Assembly: GCA_902494545.1 (NCBI GenBank) | Contig: CABUTP010000012.1 | Location: 1 to 16,830, forward strand | Direction of reading: 5' to 3' | DNA: 16,830 nt | Source: an uncultured Collinsella sp. | GTDB lineage: Bacteria; Actinomycetota; Coriobacteriia; Coriobacteriales; Coriobacteriaceae | Shown here: piece after piece, positions 1 through 6,811 of the stretch | Numbering within the stretch: the stretch's first letter is position 1 | How the letters are laid out: every line of letters begins with the position of its first letter | Notes under the pieces: model-generated | What the model was told of the DNA's origin: nothing | The model's database searches: none | What the model saw: only the letters and a program-made list of their open reading frames with translations | Translations under genes and position numbers: made by a program

Positions 1-615
1 ACGTTTGGCGTGTGCCTGGGCGCCATCCAGGCCGGCGCCAACATCGTGCGCGTGCACGACGTTGCGGGCTTTGCACAGTTCCTGAACGGTTACTGGGCCG
101 TTGCCAAGCCGCAGCCGCGCCGCGCGTTTGTGGCCGTGGGCTCCAACCTGGGGCATCGCTGCGACAACATCCGCGCCGCACGCGAGATGATCGCCGAGAT
201 TCCACTCACCTGCGTGTCCAACTCCTCCAAGATTTACGAGAGCGAGCCGGCCTACGAGACGCGCCAGGACGCGTTTGCCAACGCTGTCATCGAGATCAAG
301 ACCGAGCTGGCTCCGCTGGTGCTGCTCGATGAGCTTATGAAGATTGAGGCCGAGCTGGGCCGCGATCGCTCCAAAAAGGCCAAGGCCAATGGCCCACGCA
401 CCATCGACTTGGACCTGCTGTGGATGGACGGCGAGACCCACGGCGGCAAGAAGCTGCGCCTGCCGCATCCGCTCATTGGCGAGCGCGACTTTGTGCTGGT
501 GCCGCTCGAGGACCTGATGCACGACCCGGCGCGGTTCTTCCGCTACAACGGCGTCGAGGTCAAGGAGCCCGAGGGCCGCGTGGGCCATATCGTGGGCGAA
601 TTGGGGCGCATGTAG
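1..615 (+). CDS. folK: Bifunctional dihydropteroate synthase / HPPK (FolP-FolK fusion), 5' end outside window
   Basis: The frame is open from base 1, so the gene is cut by the window edge and the ATG at base 10 is probably internal. The first ~25 residues (GANIVRVHDVAGFAQFL) match the C-terminal end of dihydropteroate synthase. After a short linker a complete HPPK domain follows, from FVAVGSNLGH to VPLEDL. HPPK transfers pyrophosphate from ATP to 6-hydroxymethyl-7,8-dihydropterin, and DHPS then condenses the product with p-aminobenzoate; both are cytoplasmic folate steps. The HPPK signature GPRTIDLDLLW (about bases 391-423) carries the two Asp residues that bind Mg2+, and LPHPLIGERDFVL is also conserved. 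The next gene starts directly after its TAG stop. The HPPK call is secure. The fusion is inferred from the in-frame DHPS tail, because most of that domain lies upstream. Confidence 0.9.
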   Translation, partial: TFGVCLGAIQAGANIVRVHDVAGFAQFLNGYWAVAKPQPRRAFVAVGSNLGHRCDNIRAAREMIAEIPLTCVSNSSKIYESEPAYETRQDAFANAVIEIKTELAPLVLLDELMKIEAELGRDRSKKAKANGPRTIDLDLLWMDGETHGGKKLRLPHPLIGERDFVLVPLEDLMHDPARFFRYNGVEVKEPEGRVGHIVGELGRM

Positions 616-1317
616 ATGATCGAGATGAATGCTGTTGCCGCCGGTACCGAGCTCGACGCGGCACGTGACGCGGGCCGCGAGGGCATGTCCGCGGGCTGGT
701 GCGCGTGGAGCGCGGGCGATGCATCGCTGACGTTTTCGCTGGTCGTGCGCCCCGATGTGAACATGCACGCCTTCCACGGCCTGCCGTTTGTGGCCGCAAT
801 GGGCATGATGGACGCGCTCGCGGGCACGGCCGCAACGCCGGGCCTGGGGCTTGCCGGCAAAGTGGGCATCCAGTGGCCGAGTGACATCGTGTGCGGCGCG
901 CCTACGTTTGAGACCTCGTTTGCACGCGTCGCCGTCAACGGTGGCGCCGGTGCCGCGGGCATGTTCGGTGCCGTGACGGTGGATGTTGAGCGCGCGGCGC
1001 TGAGCGAGCTTGGTGTGGACATGGCTGACGAAGCGCTGGTCGAGGTACTGGCCGCGGCGGTGCTCGCTCGCGTTGACGCCTGGGCGGTTGCCGCCAACAC
1101 GCCACAGGGCGCTGCCGGCCCGCTGGCCCCGGTGCTGGGTGAGTACTTCGATATGGTGCCGCTGCTGGGTCGTCAGGTCGCGGCGGTGTCGCCCAACGGC
1201 CTGCCGCTCGCGGTCGGCGTGTTTGCGGGCCTGGACATCTGGGGTCGCGCGACCATTAAGACCGACGCCGGCGAGCAAGAGTTTCCGCCCGAGGCCGTGC
1301 GCATTCGCGGTCTGTAA
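616..1317 (+). CDS. Biotin--protein ligase-like protein lacking key catalytic motifs
   Basis: A 233-residue protein starting at the ATG that directly abuts the folK stop (ATG TAG ATG), so it is probably translationally coupled. Its layout follows the BirA catalytic and C-terminal domains: SLVVRPD (res 41-47), GLPFVAAMGMMDAL (55-68), KVGIQWPSD (82-90, matching BirA VKWPND), then a C-terminal beta-barrel-like tail. The glycine/arginine-rich GRGRxGR loop that holds biotinoyl-AMP is not present; AGWCAWSAG stands in its place. The KLAG-type segment after WPND, with its active-site Lys, is also replaced (TFETSFARV). There is no N-terminal HTH. The fold assignment is a family-level reading. Given the lost motifs it may not ligate biotin and could be a cofactor-binding or regulatory paralogue. 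Confidence 0.6.
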   Translation: MIEMNAVAAGTELDAARDAGREGMSAGWCAWSAGDASLTFSLVVRPDVNMHAFHGLPFVAAMGMMDALAGTAATPGLGLAGKVGIQWPSDIVCGAPTFETSFARVAVNGGAGAAGMFGAVTVDVERAALSELGVDMADEALVEVLAAAVLARVDAWAVAANTPQGAAGPLAPVLGEYFDMVPLLGRQVAAVSPNGLPLAVGVFAGLDIWGRATIKTDAGEQEFPPEAVRIRGL

Positions 1318-1364
1318 CGCGGGATTAGCGGGGCGGGTGCTGCGTGAGAGCAATTGCCTGCGAG

Positions 1365-1393
1365 TTTCGATTCTGTCCGGACAGCTTGATAGA
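1365..1393 (+). promoter_or_regulatory. Putative promoter with a palindromic operator in its spacer, upstream of the methyltransferase
   Basis: A possible -35 (TTTCGA, 1365-1370) and -10 (GATAGA, 1388-1393) are separated by exactly 17 bp. The spacer contains a perfect 12-bp palindrome, CTGTCCGGACAG (1373-1384), 55 bp before the methyltransferase ATG. A dimeric repressor, or the methyltransferase itself, bound there would block the promoter. The palindrome is seen directly. The promoter elements match the consensus only modestly, and the regulatory role is inferred. Confidence 0.4.
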
Positions 1394-1439
1394 CTGCTCG
1401 TTAAGAGAAGGCCGATTAACGACTTGATGAGGTGAACCG

Positions 1440-2840
1440 ATGGCGCCAAGTGCCCTGTTGGCGGCAGAGAGAACGCGGTCGCGTGTGATTGCGACCACTG
1501 CGGAGCCAACGCGCTCTAATTACTCCCAATATCTTACGCCGTATCAGACGGCGAAACTCACGGCGTCGATGTTTTCCGATGCAGGGGGCTCTCAACCGTT
1601 GCGCTGTCTCGACCTCGGTGCCGGCACGGGAATTCTGTCCGTGGCGCTCGCCGCGCGCTATGGCGATAGAACATTCGTCGATTGCGTAGAGCTTGATCCC
1701 GAGCTGGCGATGGTTTGTGACGATGAGCTTACGCGGCTCGAGGTTAAGCATCGCGTCGTTGTTGATGACGCGCTGGAGATGCCTATTGAGCCCGAGTATG
1801 ACCGCGTGATTCTTAATCCGCCGTACAAGAAGATGGCGGCGAGTGATGTTCGGCAAGCCGGGCTCCCTGTTCGTTCCCCAAACATTTACTCTGCGTTCAT
1901 CATGGTCGCACTTAGGGCGCTCGCGCCCGGTGGCGAATGCGTCGCTATCGTCCCTCGCTCTTGGACAAATGGCCAGTATTTTCAGCAGTTCAGGTCGTGG
2001 GTGCTCTCGAACTACTCGCTCGATGCGATGCATGTTTATGGTTCGCGTACGGAGATCTTCTCGGATACGAATGTGTTGCAGGAGACAATGATCGTGCGGT
2101 TCTCTAAAAGACAGCAGTCTCCGACTATCCTTGCGTCTGAGTCACAGGTCAAGGACGGTAGGCCTGTCGTCCGTGAATATACGTTCGACGAACTTGTGGA
2201 CCTAGGGTCGGATCTTGCCGTTCGAACTGCCTCGATTGAGCGCGGCTCACTTGTTGACATGATGACGCTCAAAGAGTCCGGGTTGTGCGCGAGCACAGGT
2301 AAAGTAGTGGACTTTCGTTCGCGGGAGGTGCTGAGGCGCGAGTTTGAGCCGGGATTGAACCGCCTTATCTACGCACGAAACTTTGTCGCAGAGGGCTTCG
2401 TGCATCCTATTGACGGATATAAGCCGCAGTGGATTGACTGTTCGAGTAAAAAATACGAGAGGCAACTCATTCCGGCTGGCAGTTATGCCGTTGTAAAGCG
2501 CTTCTCGTCTAAGGAGGAAACTCGTCGTGTGAAGGCATGCGTTCTCGATCTTAACGAGCCCCAGGCGCTCGAGAATCATTTGAACTATGTGCATGCTGGC
2601 ACATCGAGATGTACGGTCCCGCTCAAGCCCTCGCTTGCCCGCGGGCTTGCGACGTGGCTCTTGTCGACTGAGATTGACGCGTGGTTCCGTGCTCGCTCCG
2701 GTAGCACGCAGGTCAATGCGAGCGATCTCAACGCAATGCCTGTGCCGAGTGCAGACAAATTGATTGAGCTGGGACATAGCTGGTCGCCCGGGTTGACCCA
2801 AGAGGAGGTGGATGGACTGTGTCGATCGGTCCTTCTGTAA
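1440..2840 (+). CDS. Type II N6-adenine DNA methyltransferase, PstI/BsuBI type
   Basis: A 466-residue gamma-order adenine methyltransferase. Motif X region NYSQYLTPYQTAKL is at 27-40, the SAM-binding motif I DLGAGTG at 58-64, and the catalytic motif IV NPPY at 126-129 (VILNPPYKK); the C-terminal half (about 230-466) is the probable target-recognition region. It should methylate adenine in the site cut by its partner nuclease. PstI and BsuBI recognise CTGCAG, which is the expected site here but is not proven. The start is ATG 1440, preceded by GAGGTGA about 5 bases upstream. Its 3' end overlaps the GTG start of the endonuclease by 22 bases, as expected of a cognate R-M pair. Codon use is less GC3-biased than in folK, which suggests acquisition. 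The frame is intact and all motifs are present, so it is likely active even though the nuclease is broken. Confidence 0.93.
   Translation: MAPSALLAAERTRSRVIATTAEPTRSNYSQYLTPYQTAKLTASMFSDAGGSQPLRCLDLGAGTGILSVALAARYGDRTFVDCVELDPELAMVCDDELTRLEVKHRVVVDDALEMPIEPEYDRVILNPPYKKMAASDVRQAGLPVRSPNIYSAFIMVALRALAPGGECVAIVPRSWTNGQYFQQFRSWVLSNYSLDAMHVYGSRTEIFSDTNVLQETMIVRFSKRQQSPTILASESQVKDGRPVVREYTFDELVDLGSDLAVRTASIERGSLVDMMTLKESGLCASTGKVVDFRSREVLRREFEPGLNRLIYARNFVAEGFVHPIDGYKPQWIDCSSKKYERQLIPAGSYAVVKRFSSKEETRRVKACVLDLNEPQALENHLNYVHAGTSRCTVPLKPSLARGLATWLLSTEIDAWFRARSGSTQVNASDLNAMPVPSADKLIELGHSWSPGLTQEEVDGLCRSVLL
2803..2808 (+). promoter_or_regulatory. Shine-Dalgarno site that fixes the true start of the endonuclease gene
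   Basis: A perfect AGGAGG lies 10 bases before GTG 2819, inside the end of the methyltransferase gene. It identifies GTG 2819, rather than the downstream ATG 2996, as the original start of the endonuclease. ATG 2996 has no comparable ribosome-binding site. Confidence 0.7.
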
Positions 2841-2989
2841 GCATTGATGGCGCACGTGAGCTTTTGCGCGATCTTGGTATGGATGATGAACGTAGCAATG
2901 GGCGTTCGGCAATGGTGTTTCTCGCGCTCGCTCATCTAAGGCCTGGCAATAGCTGGGGCGACGCAACCAATGGAATGTACGGCACATGA
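2819..2989 (+). pseudogene. N-terminal fragment of the PstI/BsuBI-type restriction endonuclease, ended by an in-frame TGA
   Basis: GTG 2819 opens a 56-codon frame whose protein runs SIGPSVSIDGARELLRDLG and continues to the segment around SAMVFLALAHLRPGNSWGDA, then MYGT. This resembles the start of the BsuBI/PstI endonuclease N-terminal domain, an LxxLG helix followed by an LLAL-x-L-x-PGxxWxxA segment. It ends at TGA 2987-2989. The same frame continues past the stop as AIMDWIAEAFGVEYKANTRETVRR, which is the next part of the same domain (IMDFIxxxYxxxYApNTRETxRR in the family). A single C-to-T change (CGA to TGA) would explain the break. A sequencing error or stop readthrough are alternatives. 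Confidence 0.82.
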
Positions 2990-2995
2990 GCGATT

Positions 2996-3766
2996 ATGGA
3001 TTGGATTGCCGAAGCGTTTGGTGTCGAATATAAGGCGAACACGCGCGAGACAGTGCGCCGTTCCACTCTACACCAGTTCGTGCAGGTTGGTATTGTTGAG
3101 GAGAACGCCGACGATCCAGCGAGACCAACGAATTCGCCGAAGTGGAACTATCGTCTCGCGGCGGGCGTGCTTGACCTTGTGCGGCGTTGCGGCACGTCGC
3201 GTTATTCTTCGCAGCTTGACCTCTGTCTCGATGGAATGACCACATGGGTTGAGTATGCGTCCGATCGTCGTGAGATGGCCAAGGTACCGGTGACACTTTC
3301 AGATGGTGCCCAAATCAGGCTTTCGGCTGGCGGCCAGAACGTATTGATAAAGGCCATGGTAGAGGAATTCTGCCCACGTTTTGCTCCTGGCGGGAAGGTG
3401 CTTTACATCGGAGATACCAGCAAGGTCAATGAGGTTATTGATTCTGAAACGCTTGAGCGCATAGGTGTTTCTTTACCCGAACGCGGCAAAGAGCCCGACC
3501 TTATCGTTTGGCGCGAAGACAAGAAATGGCTCTACCTCATGGAGGCATGTTCAACGCATGGACCGGTGGACGTCACAAGAAAGAATGAGCTCATCAATCT
3601 GTTTGGCGGCTGCGGCTGTGACCTTATTTACGTCTCGTGCTTTCCGAACAGAAAGGTTATGCGGGGGTATCTCGGTGACCTTGCGTGGGAGACTGAAGCT
3701 TGGTGCGCCGATACGCCTGACCACATGATTCATCTTGACGGCGAAAAGTTTATGGGGCCGTATTAA
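2996..3766 (+). CDS. Type II restriction endonuclease, PstI/BsuBI family (remaining open part, 5' truncated)
   Basis: 256 codons in the same frame as the fragment that ends at TGA 2989. Residues 1-55 complete the N-terminal domain (NTRETVRRSTLHQFV at 15-29, PARPTNSPKW at 41-50). Residues ~100-256 form the catalytic domain, with LYIGD (136-140), EPDLIV (166-171, with D168), MEACSTHGPV (182-191, with E183), WETEAW (231-236) and PDHMIH (241-246). D168 and E183 are the likely metal-binding residues of the PD-(D/E)xK fold. Family members cut CTGCAG. Translation from ATG 2996 would lack about 58 N-terminal residues and has no clear ribosome-binding site, so a fully active enzyme is doubtful. The stop TAA 3764-3766 shares one base with the next ATG. 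The family assignment is very firm; activity is uncertain. Confidence 0.88.
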   Translation: MDWIAEAFGVEYKANTRETVRRSTLHQFVQVGIVEENADDPARPTNSPKWNYRLAAGVLDLVRRCGTSRYSSQLDLCLDGMTTWVEYASDRREMAKVPVTLSDGAQIRLSAGGQNVLIKAMVEEFCPRFAPGGKVLYIGDTSKVNEVIDSETLERIGVSLPERGKEPDLIVWREDKKWLYLMEACSTHGPVDVTRKNELINLFGGCGCDLIYVSCFPNRKVMRGYLGDLAWETEAWCADTPDHMIHLDGEKFMGPY

Positions 3767-4995
3767 TGCAACTGGTGTATCTAATCAAAAGCGCTGAGGT
3801 AAAGAATCGATTTCTCGGAGAGCGACTGCCCGATGGAGTAGTGCTCGGCGCTGTTGGGACGTACGAAGCGGATGGCGGCAATCTTTATATAATCTCATTT
3901 CGCGTGGATGGCTTTACTATTTCAGGCGCCAGAACGCTGGCAAGGCTGAGGCGTGAATTGTGCCACGACGCTAACGCACGGCTCCTGACGGATGACCCCT
4001 CTCAAAAGTTTGCTATTGCCCTGTATCCGCGCTTTGCGGAGTACGAGCGCAAACTACGTCGCGCGATAGTTTTGGCGATGTGTGCCGAGCGGGACAATTA
4101 CGACAATGGATTGGCCAACGGTTTGGAAGGGCTGACCCTAGAGGGGCTTGGGCGACAGTTATTTTACGATACGGCGTTTCAGAACAAGATAAAGAGCAAG
4201 ACGAAGGAACCGTTTACGAAAGAGGAGATTGTCAGTTTTGCCTCGAAGCTGGAGGAGAGTACCGTTTGGGCTCAGCTCTTCGGTGAAGGAGCACTATCGG
4301 AGGTTAGCAAGAATTACTTTGAGCTGTGCGGAATGCGTAACAAAGTGATGCATCAGCGTCTTATAACCGAAAAAGATTATGACCGTACTCGAAAGATGCT
4401 TAAAGAGTCGACTTCCGCGCTTGATGTATATGCCGATAAAGTGCGTTCTGACGTTAGTTATCCGAAACGACATGCTGGATGCGCTGCGGACGCGGCTAAG
4501 ATACTTCGAGAGAACTACGCGTCCATGTTTCGAAATCTTGACGACGGTCTTGGACAACTCTCCACCGCAGTTAATGCCGCTCAGGACTTGGCAAGCGGGG
4601 TTGACATGAGTTCATTTGCTCAGTTTGCCGAGAAGATGGCTGGAGTGCAAGAGGCGATCGACAGGAATCGTGAGATGTGTGAGCTTGCATCCCGTGCAAT
4701 GTCCAACGGGCTTGTTGCGTCTCAGTCATCGGTCCTAAATTCTGGGCTTGGGGTTATTGCACAGCAAATGGAATCGCGGAAGCTGATAAACGAGGGGATG
4801 GCTGCCGGCCTCTCCCGGTCTTCCGCTTTTGCAAATTGGTCCACCTCGCAGGTGGGTTCATTATCGTATGCCGACGCCTGCGTCTCTCATTCTATAAGCA
4901 ATATCGGGTTGTTTGACAACGAGGAGTGCGGCATGAATGGGGTGCCAGCCGAAGGTCTTCTCGAGGAGGGTGCGGAGGGCGAAACAGGTTTATAA
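3766..4995 (+). CDS. HEPN-motif protein of unknown function linked to the R-M system
   Basis: A 409-residue protein whose ATG overlaps the endonuclease TAA by one base (TAATG), so it is the third gene of the R-M operon. Residues ~85-215 look like a HEPN domain: a charged helix (YERKLRRAIVLAM, 93-105), a helical middle (LTLEGLGRQLFYDTAF, 123-138) and RNKVMH (191-196), which fits the RNxxxH motif of HEPN ribonucleases, followed by LITEKDYDRTRKML as in Abi-like HEPN proteins. I do not recognise the N-terminal ~80 residues or the C-terminal ~190, which are largely helical and rich in Ala, Ser and Gly with an acidic tail. No signal peptide or membrane segment is visible. An RNA-cleaving toxin or abortive-infection role is inferred from the motif and the defence context. 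Confidence 0.65.
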   Translation: MQLVYLIKSAEVKNRFLGERLPDGVVLGAVGTYEADGGNLYIISFRVDGFTISGARTLARLRRELCHDANARLLTDDPSQKFAIALYPRFAEYERKLRRAIVLAMCAERDNYDNGLANGLEGLTLEGLGRQLFYDTAFQNKIKSKTKEPFTKEEIVSFASKLEESTVWAQLFGEGALSEVSKNYFELCGMRNKVMHQRLITEKDYDRTRKMLKESTSALDVYADKVRSDVSYPKRHAGCAADAAKILRENYASMFRNLDDGLGQLSTAVNAAQDLASGVDMSSFAQFAEKMAGVQEAIDRNREMCELASRAMSNGLVASQSSVLNSGLGVIAQQMESRKLINEGMAAGLSRSSAFANWSTSQVGSLSYADACVSHSISNIGLFDNEECGMNGVPAEGLLEEGAEGETGL

Positions 4996-5048
4996 ATGGA
5001 GGCTCTCTGCAAAGAGGACTTGTATGGCTAGGGATGTGACGAAACGGC

Positions 5049-5088
5049 TTATTCCTCAAAACTGAAAAATTTCGATTTTGAGGAATAA
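5049..5088. repeat. Perfect 13-bp inverted repeat between the R-M and serpin operons
   Basis: TTATTCCTCAAAA (5049-5061) and its exact complement TTTTGAGGAATAA (5076-5088) flank a 14-base centre, which itself holds a small GAAA/TTTC stem. It lies 54 bases after the HEPN gene and 101 bases before the serpin gene. It is AT-rich and lacks a GC stem with a T tail, so it is a poor fit to an ordinary terminator. An operator or a cruciform/boundary element are alternatives. Confidence 0.7.
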
Positions 5089-5189
5089 CTTCAATACACG
5101 ACTTGCGGAAAGCTGCCGTCCGTTTTGGGGCAAATTGGTGTCCTTGCATCGTGGGACAATTGATTTAGTCCTAGAGACGGGAGCAGATT

Positions 5190-6296
5190 ATGACTAACGA
5201 AGCGAATCCGGCAAGCTTTCAGGCATGGAGAGTTGCAAAATCCCTTTCCGAGAAAGTACTCGCTCAAGACAAGAACGGGGTTTGGTCTCCTGCGTGCGTC
5301 GCGAGCCTGCTGACGATTGTGCGAAAGGGTGCCTCGGGCGCCACACGTCGGGAGCTCGACATGCTCCTGGGCGATGGCGACATGTTTGGCGAGCGTGATC
5401 CCTTTGGTATCGAGCGGGAGCGGAACTGGGGTTATGGCGGTTATGATGCGAGCTCGGCAACGGCAGCTTGGCTCTCCAAGTCCGCGAGCCCATCGGAGGC
5501 GTTTCTGCGCGAGTGCGACAAATGCGGCGTGCATGTGTCAGTCGATGACTTGGCCGGTCCGCGCGTTAGCCAACGGGTGACCGATTGGATAGCCGAACAA
5601 ACTCACGGCCTGCTGTCGCCAGACATCGAACTATCACCAGTGGCTCTTGCCTGTCTTGTGAGCGCGCTTTACATGAAGGATGCATGGGCGGATCCGTTTG
5701 ACGGCGAATCGACCAAAGTCGAGACCTTCCATGCAAAGGACGGCGATGTTCAAGCAGCGTTTATGCGCGGCAAGCGCGATTGTGCGGTAATTGTCGAGAA
5801 CGGCAGCGTTGCCTTCTTGTTGCCCCTCAGCTCCGATGCTGGCATGTGTTTTGTTCTTCCGAGCGGCGAGGATGATCATGCTGATGACGCGCTTGGGCTA
5901 TTCGAGCGTCTGTCCCAAGGCGAGGGAGAATGGGAGCCCGTCAACCTGGGGATTCCTCGTTTTGAATGTGAGTCGACGCTCTCGGACGTCTGCTCGCTGC
6001 TAAAGGCCGCTGGCGTCTCTACGGCAACTGCAATGGAGCTTGCACCCATGGTGGGGGTAGAGGGAACTCCAACGCAGATTGTCCATGGCGCGAAGTTTGC
6101 CGTCGATGAGAACGGCGTAGAGGCCGGCGCATACACGGCGATGGTCGCTGCCGCGGGCCTTCCGCCGGAAAAACCGCCAGAGCCGCGCAAGATAACGCTT
6201 GACAGGCCTTTCTATGCAGCGCTCGTGTCTCGCACCGGCGTACCGCTCTTTGTGGCAAGCGTCGCGCTGCCGTCGATGGACGTGCAAGAAAGGTGA
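5190..6296 (+). CDS. Serpin-family protein without signal peptide
   Basis: A 368-residue serpin. Family landmarks run in order: WSPACVASLLTIVRKGASGATRRELDMLL (32-60), TDWIAEQTHG (131-140), SALYMKDAWADPF (158-170) followed by a TF strand, IPRFECESTL (255-264), and the hinge VDENGVEAGAYTAM (305-318), then DRPFYAAL and the strand ending FVASVALP. The hinge keeps the G-x-E-A-x-A-x-T pattern with small residues, so the protein could be inhibitory. The exposed loop (about 317-333, AAAGLPPEKPPEPRK) is unusual for its prolines, and the target protease cannot be read. ATG 5190 has GGGAG 6 bases upstream. No signal peptide or anchor is seen and several Cys are present, which points to a cytoplasmic protein, unlike secreted gut-bacterial serpins. 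The ATP-grasp gene follows 26 bases after the stop. Confidence 0.88.
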   Translation: MTNEANPASFQAWRVAKSLSEKVLAQDKNGVWSPACVASLLTIVRKGASGATRRELDMLLGDGDMFGERDPFGIERERNWGYGGYDASSATAAWLSKSASPSEAFLRECDKCGVHVSVDDLAGPRVSQRVTDWIAEQTHGLLSPDIELSPVALACLVSALYMKDAWADPFDGESTKVETFHAKDGDVQAAFMRGKRDCAVIVENGSVAFLLPLSSDAGMCFVLPSGEDDHADDALGLFERLSQGEGEWEPVNLGIPRFECESTLSDVCSLLKAAGVSTATAMELAPMVGVEGTPTQIVHGAKFAVDENGVEAGAYTAMVAAAGLPPEKPPEPRKITLDRPFYAALVSRTGVPLFVASVALPSMDVQER

Positions 6297-6322
6297 GGTT
6301 GAGGTTTGCGAAGGGGGCTGCT

Positions 6323-6811
6323 ATGCCAAGGGTTGCCAACGTACTCTTTCCAGCTGACTATTTTGAAAAGATAGCTCCAGATGGGTCGATGCGCATCGAA
6401 TATGAGTCTGCGTGTGCTGAGGGGCGTCTTGACGTGGGGCTTTTCGATCTGGAACTGTTCGAGGAACGTGGAGAGCTTGCGCTCGATCGCCCTTTTCTTG
6501 ATGAAGCGTTGCCGTTGGTGTATCGAGGTTGGATGATGAAGCCAGACCGATACGGGGCTTTCTTTACCGCTTTGAGGGAGAAAGGGCTCTGCCCTCTGAC
6601 ATCGCCGGACGCATACGAGGAGTTCCACATGTTCCCGCTTGCTTACATGCGGAACGATGCCTTGAAGGTCCATGCTCCGCGGCTCGTTGCTTTTCTAGGC
6701 CATCGGGCTGATGCGGGGGTAATCAACCGCATGTTCACGGAGTTTATGGTCAAGGACTATGTAAAGTCGGTCAAAGGGACGAGGTTTCCCGTTAGCTTCA
6801 CACCCCCGTGA
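6323..6811 (+). CDS. ATP-grasp protein (R2K/DUF4343-like), N-terminal half of a frameshifted gene
   Basis: About 162 codons from ATG 6323, preceded by AAGGGGG (6311-6317). The frame is also open from GTG 6293, but the ribosome site favours 6323. Residues VANVLFPADYF, the LPLVYRGWMMKPDRY segment and FMVKDYVKSVKG match the N-terminal part of the R2K clade of ATP-grasp ligases, where VKDYVKS is the nucleotide-binding strand. The protein stops at TGA 6809-6811, just after that strand and before the catalytic half. The missing half is encoded directly downstream in another frame. Adding one C to the C5 run at 6803-6807 joins them as TPPVSQERM. Such enzymes usually form amide or peptide bonds using ATP; the substrate here is unknown. 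Confidence 0.72.
   Translation: MPRVANVLFPADYFEKIAPDGSMRIEYESACAEGRLDVGLFDLELFEERGELALDRPFLDEALPLVYRGWMMKPDRYGAFFTALREKGLCPLTSPDAYEEFHMFPLAYMRNDALKVHAPRLVAFLGHRADAGVINRMFTEFMVKDYVKSVKGTRFPVSFTPP

Noticed and set aside
2987..2989. TGA read as selenocysteine or recoded amino acid
   Set aside because: No SECIS-like hairpin stands out just downstream, the family has no Cys/Sec at this position that I know of, and TGA serves as a normal stop for other genes here.
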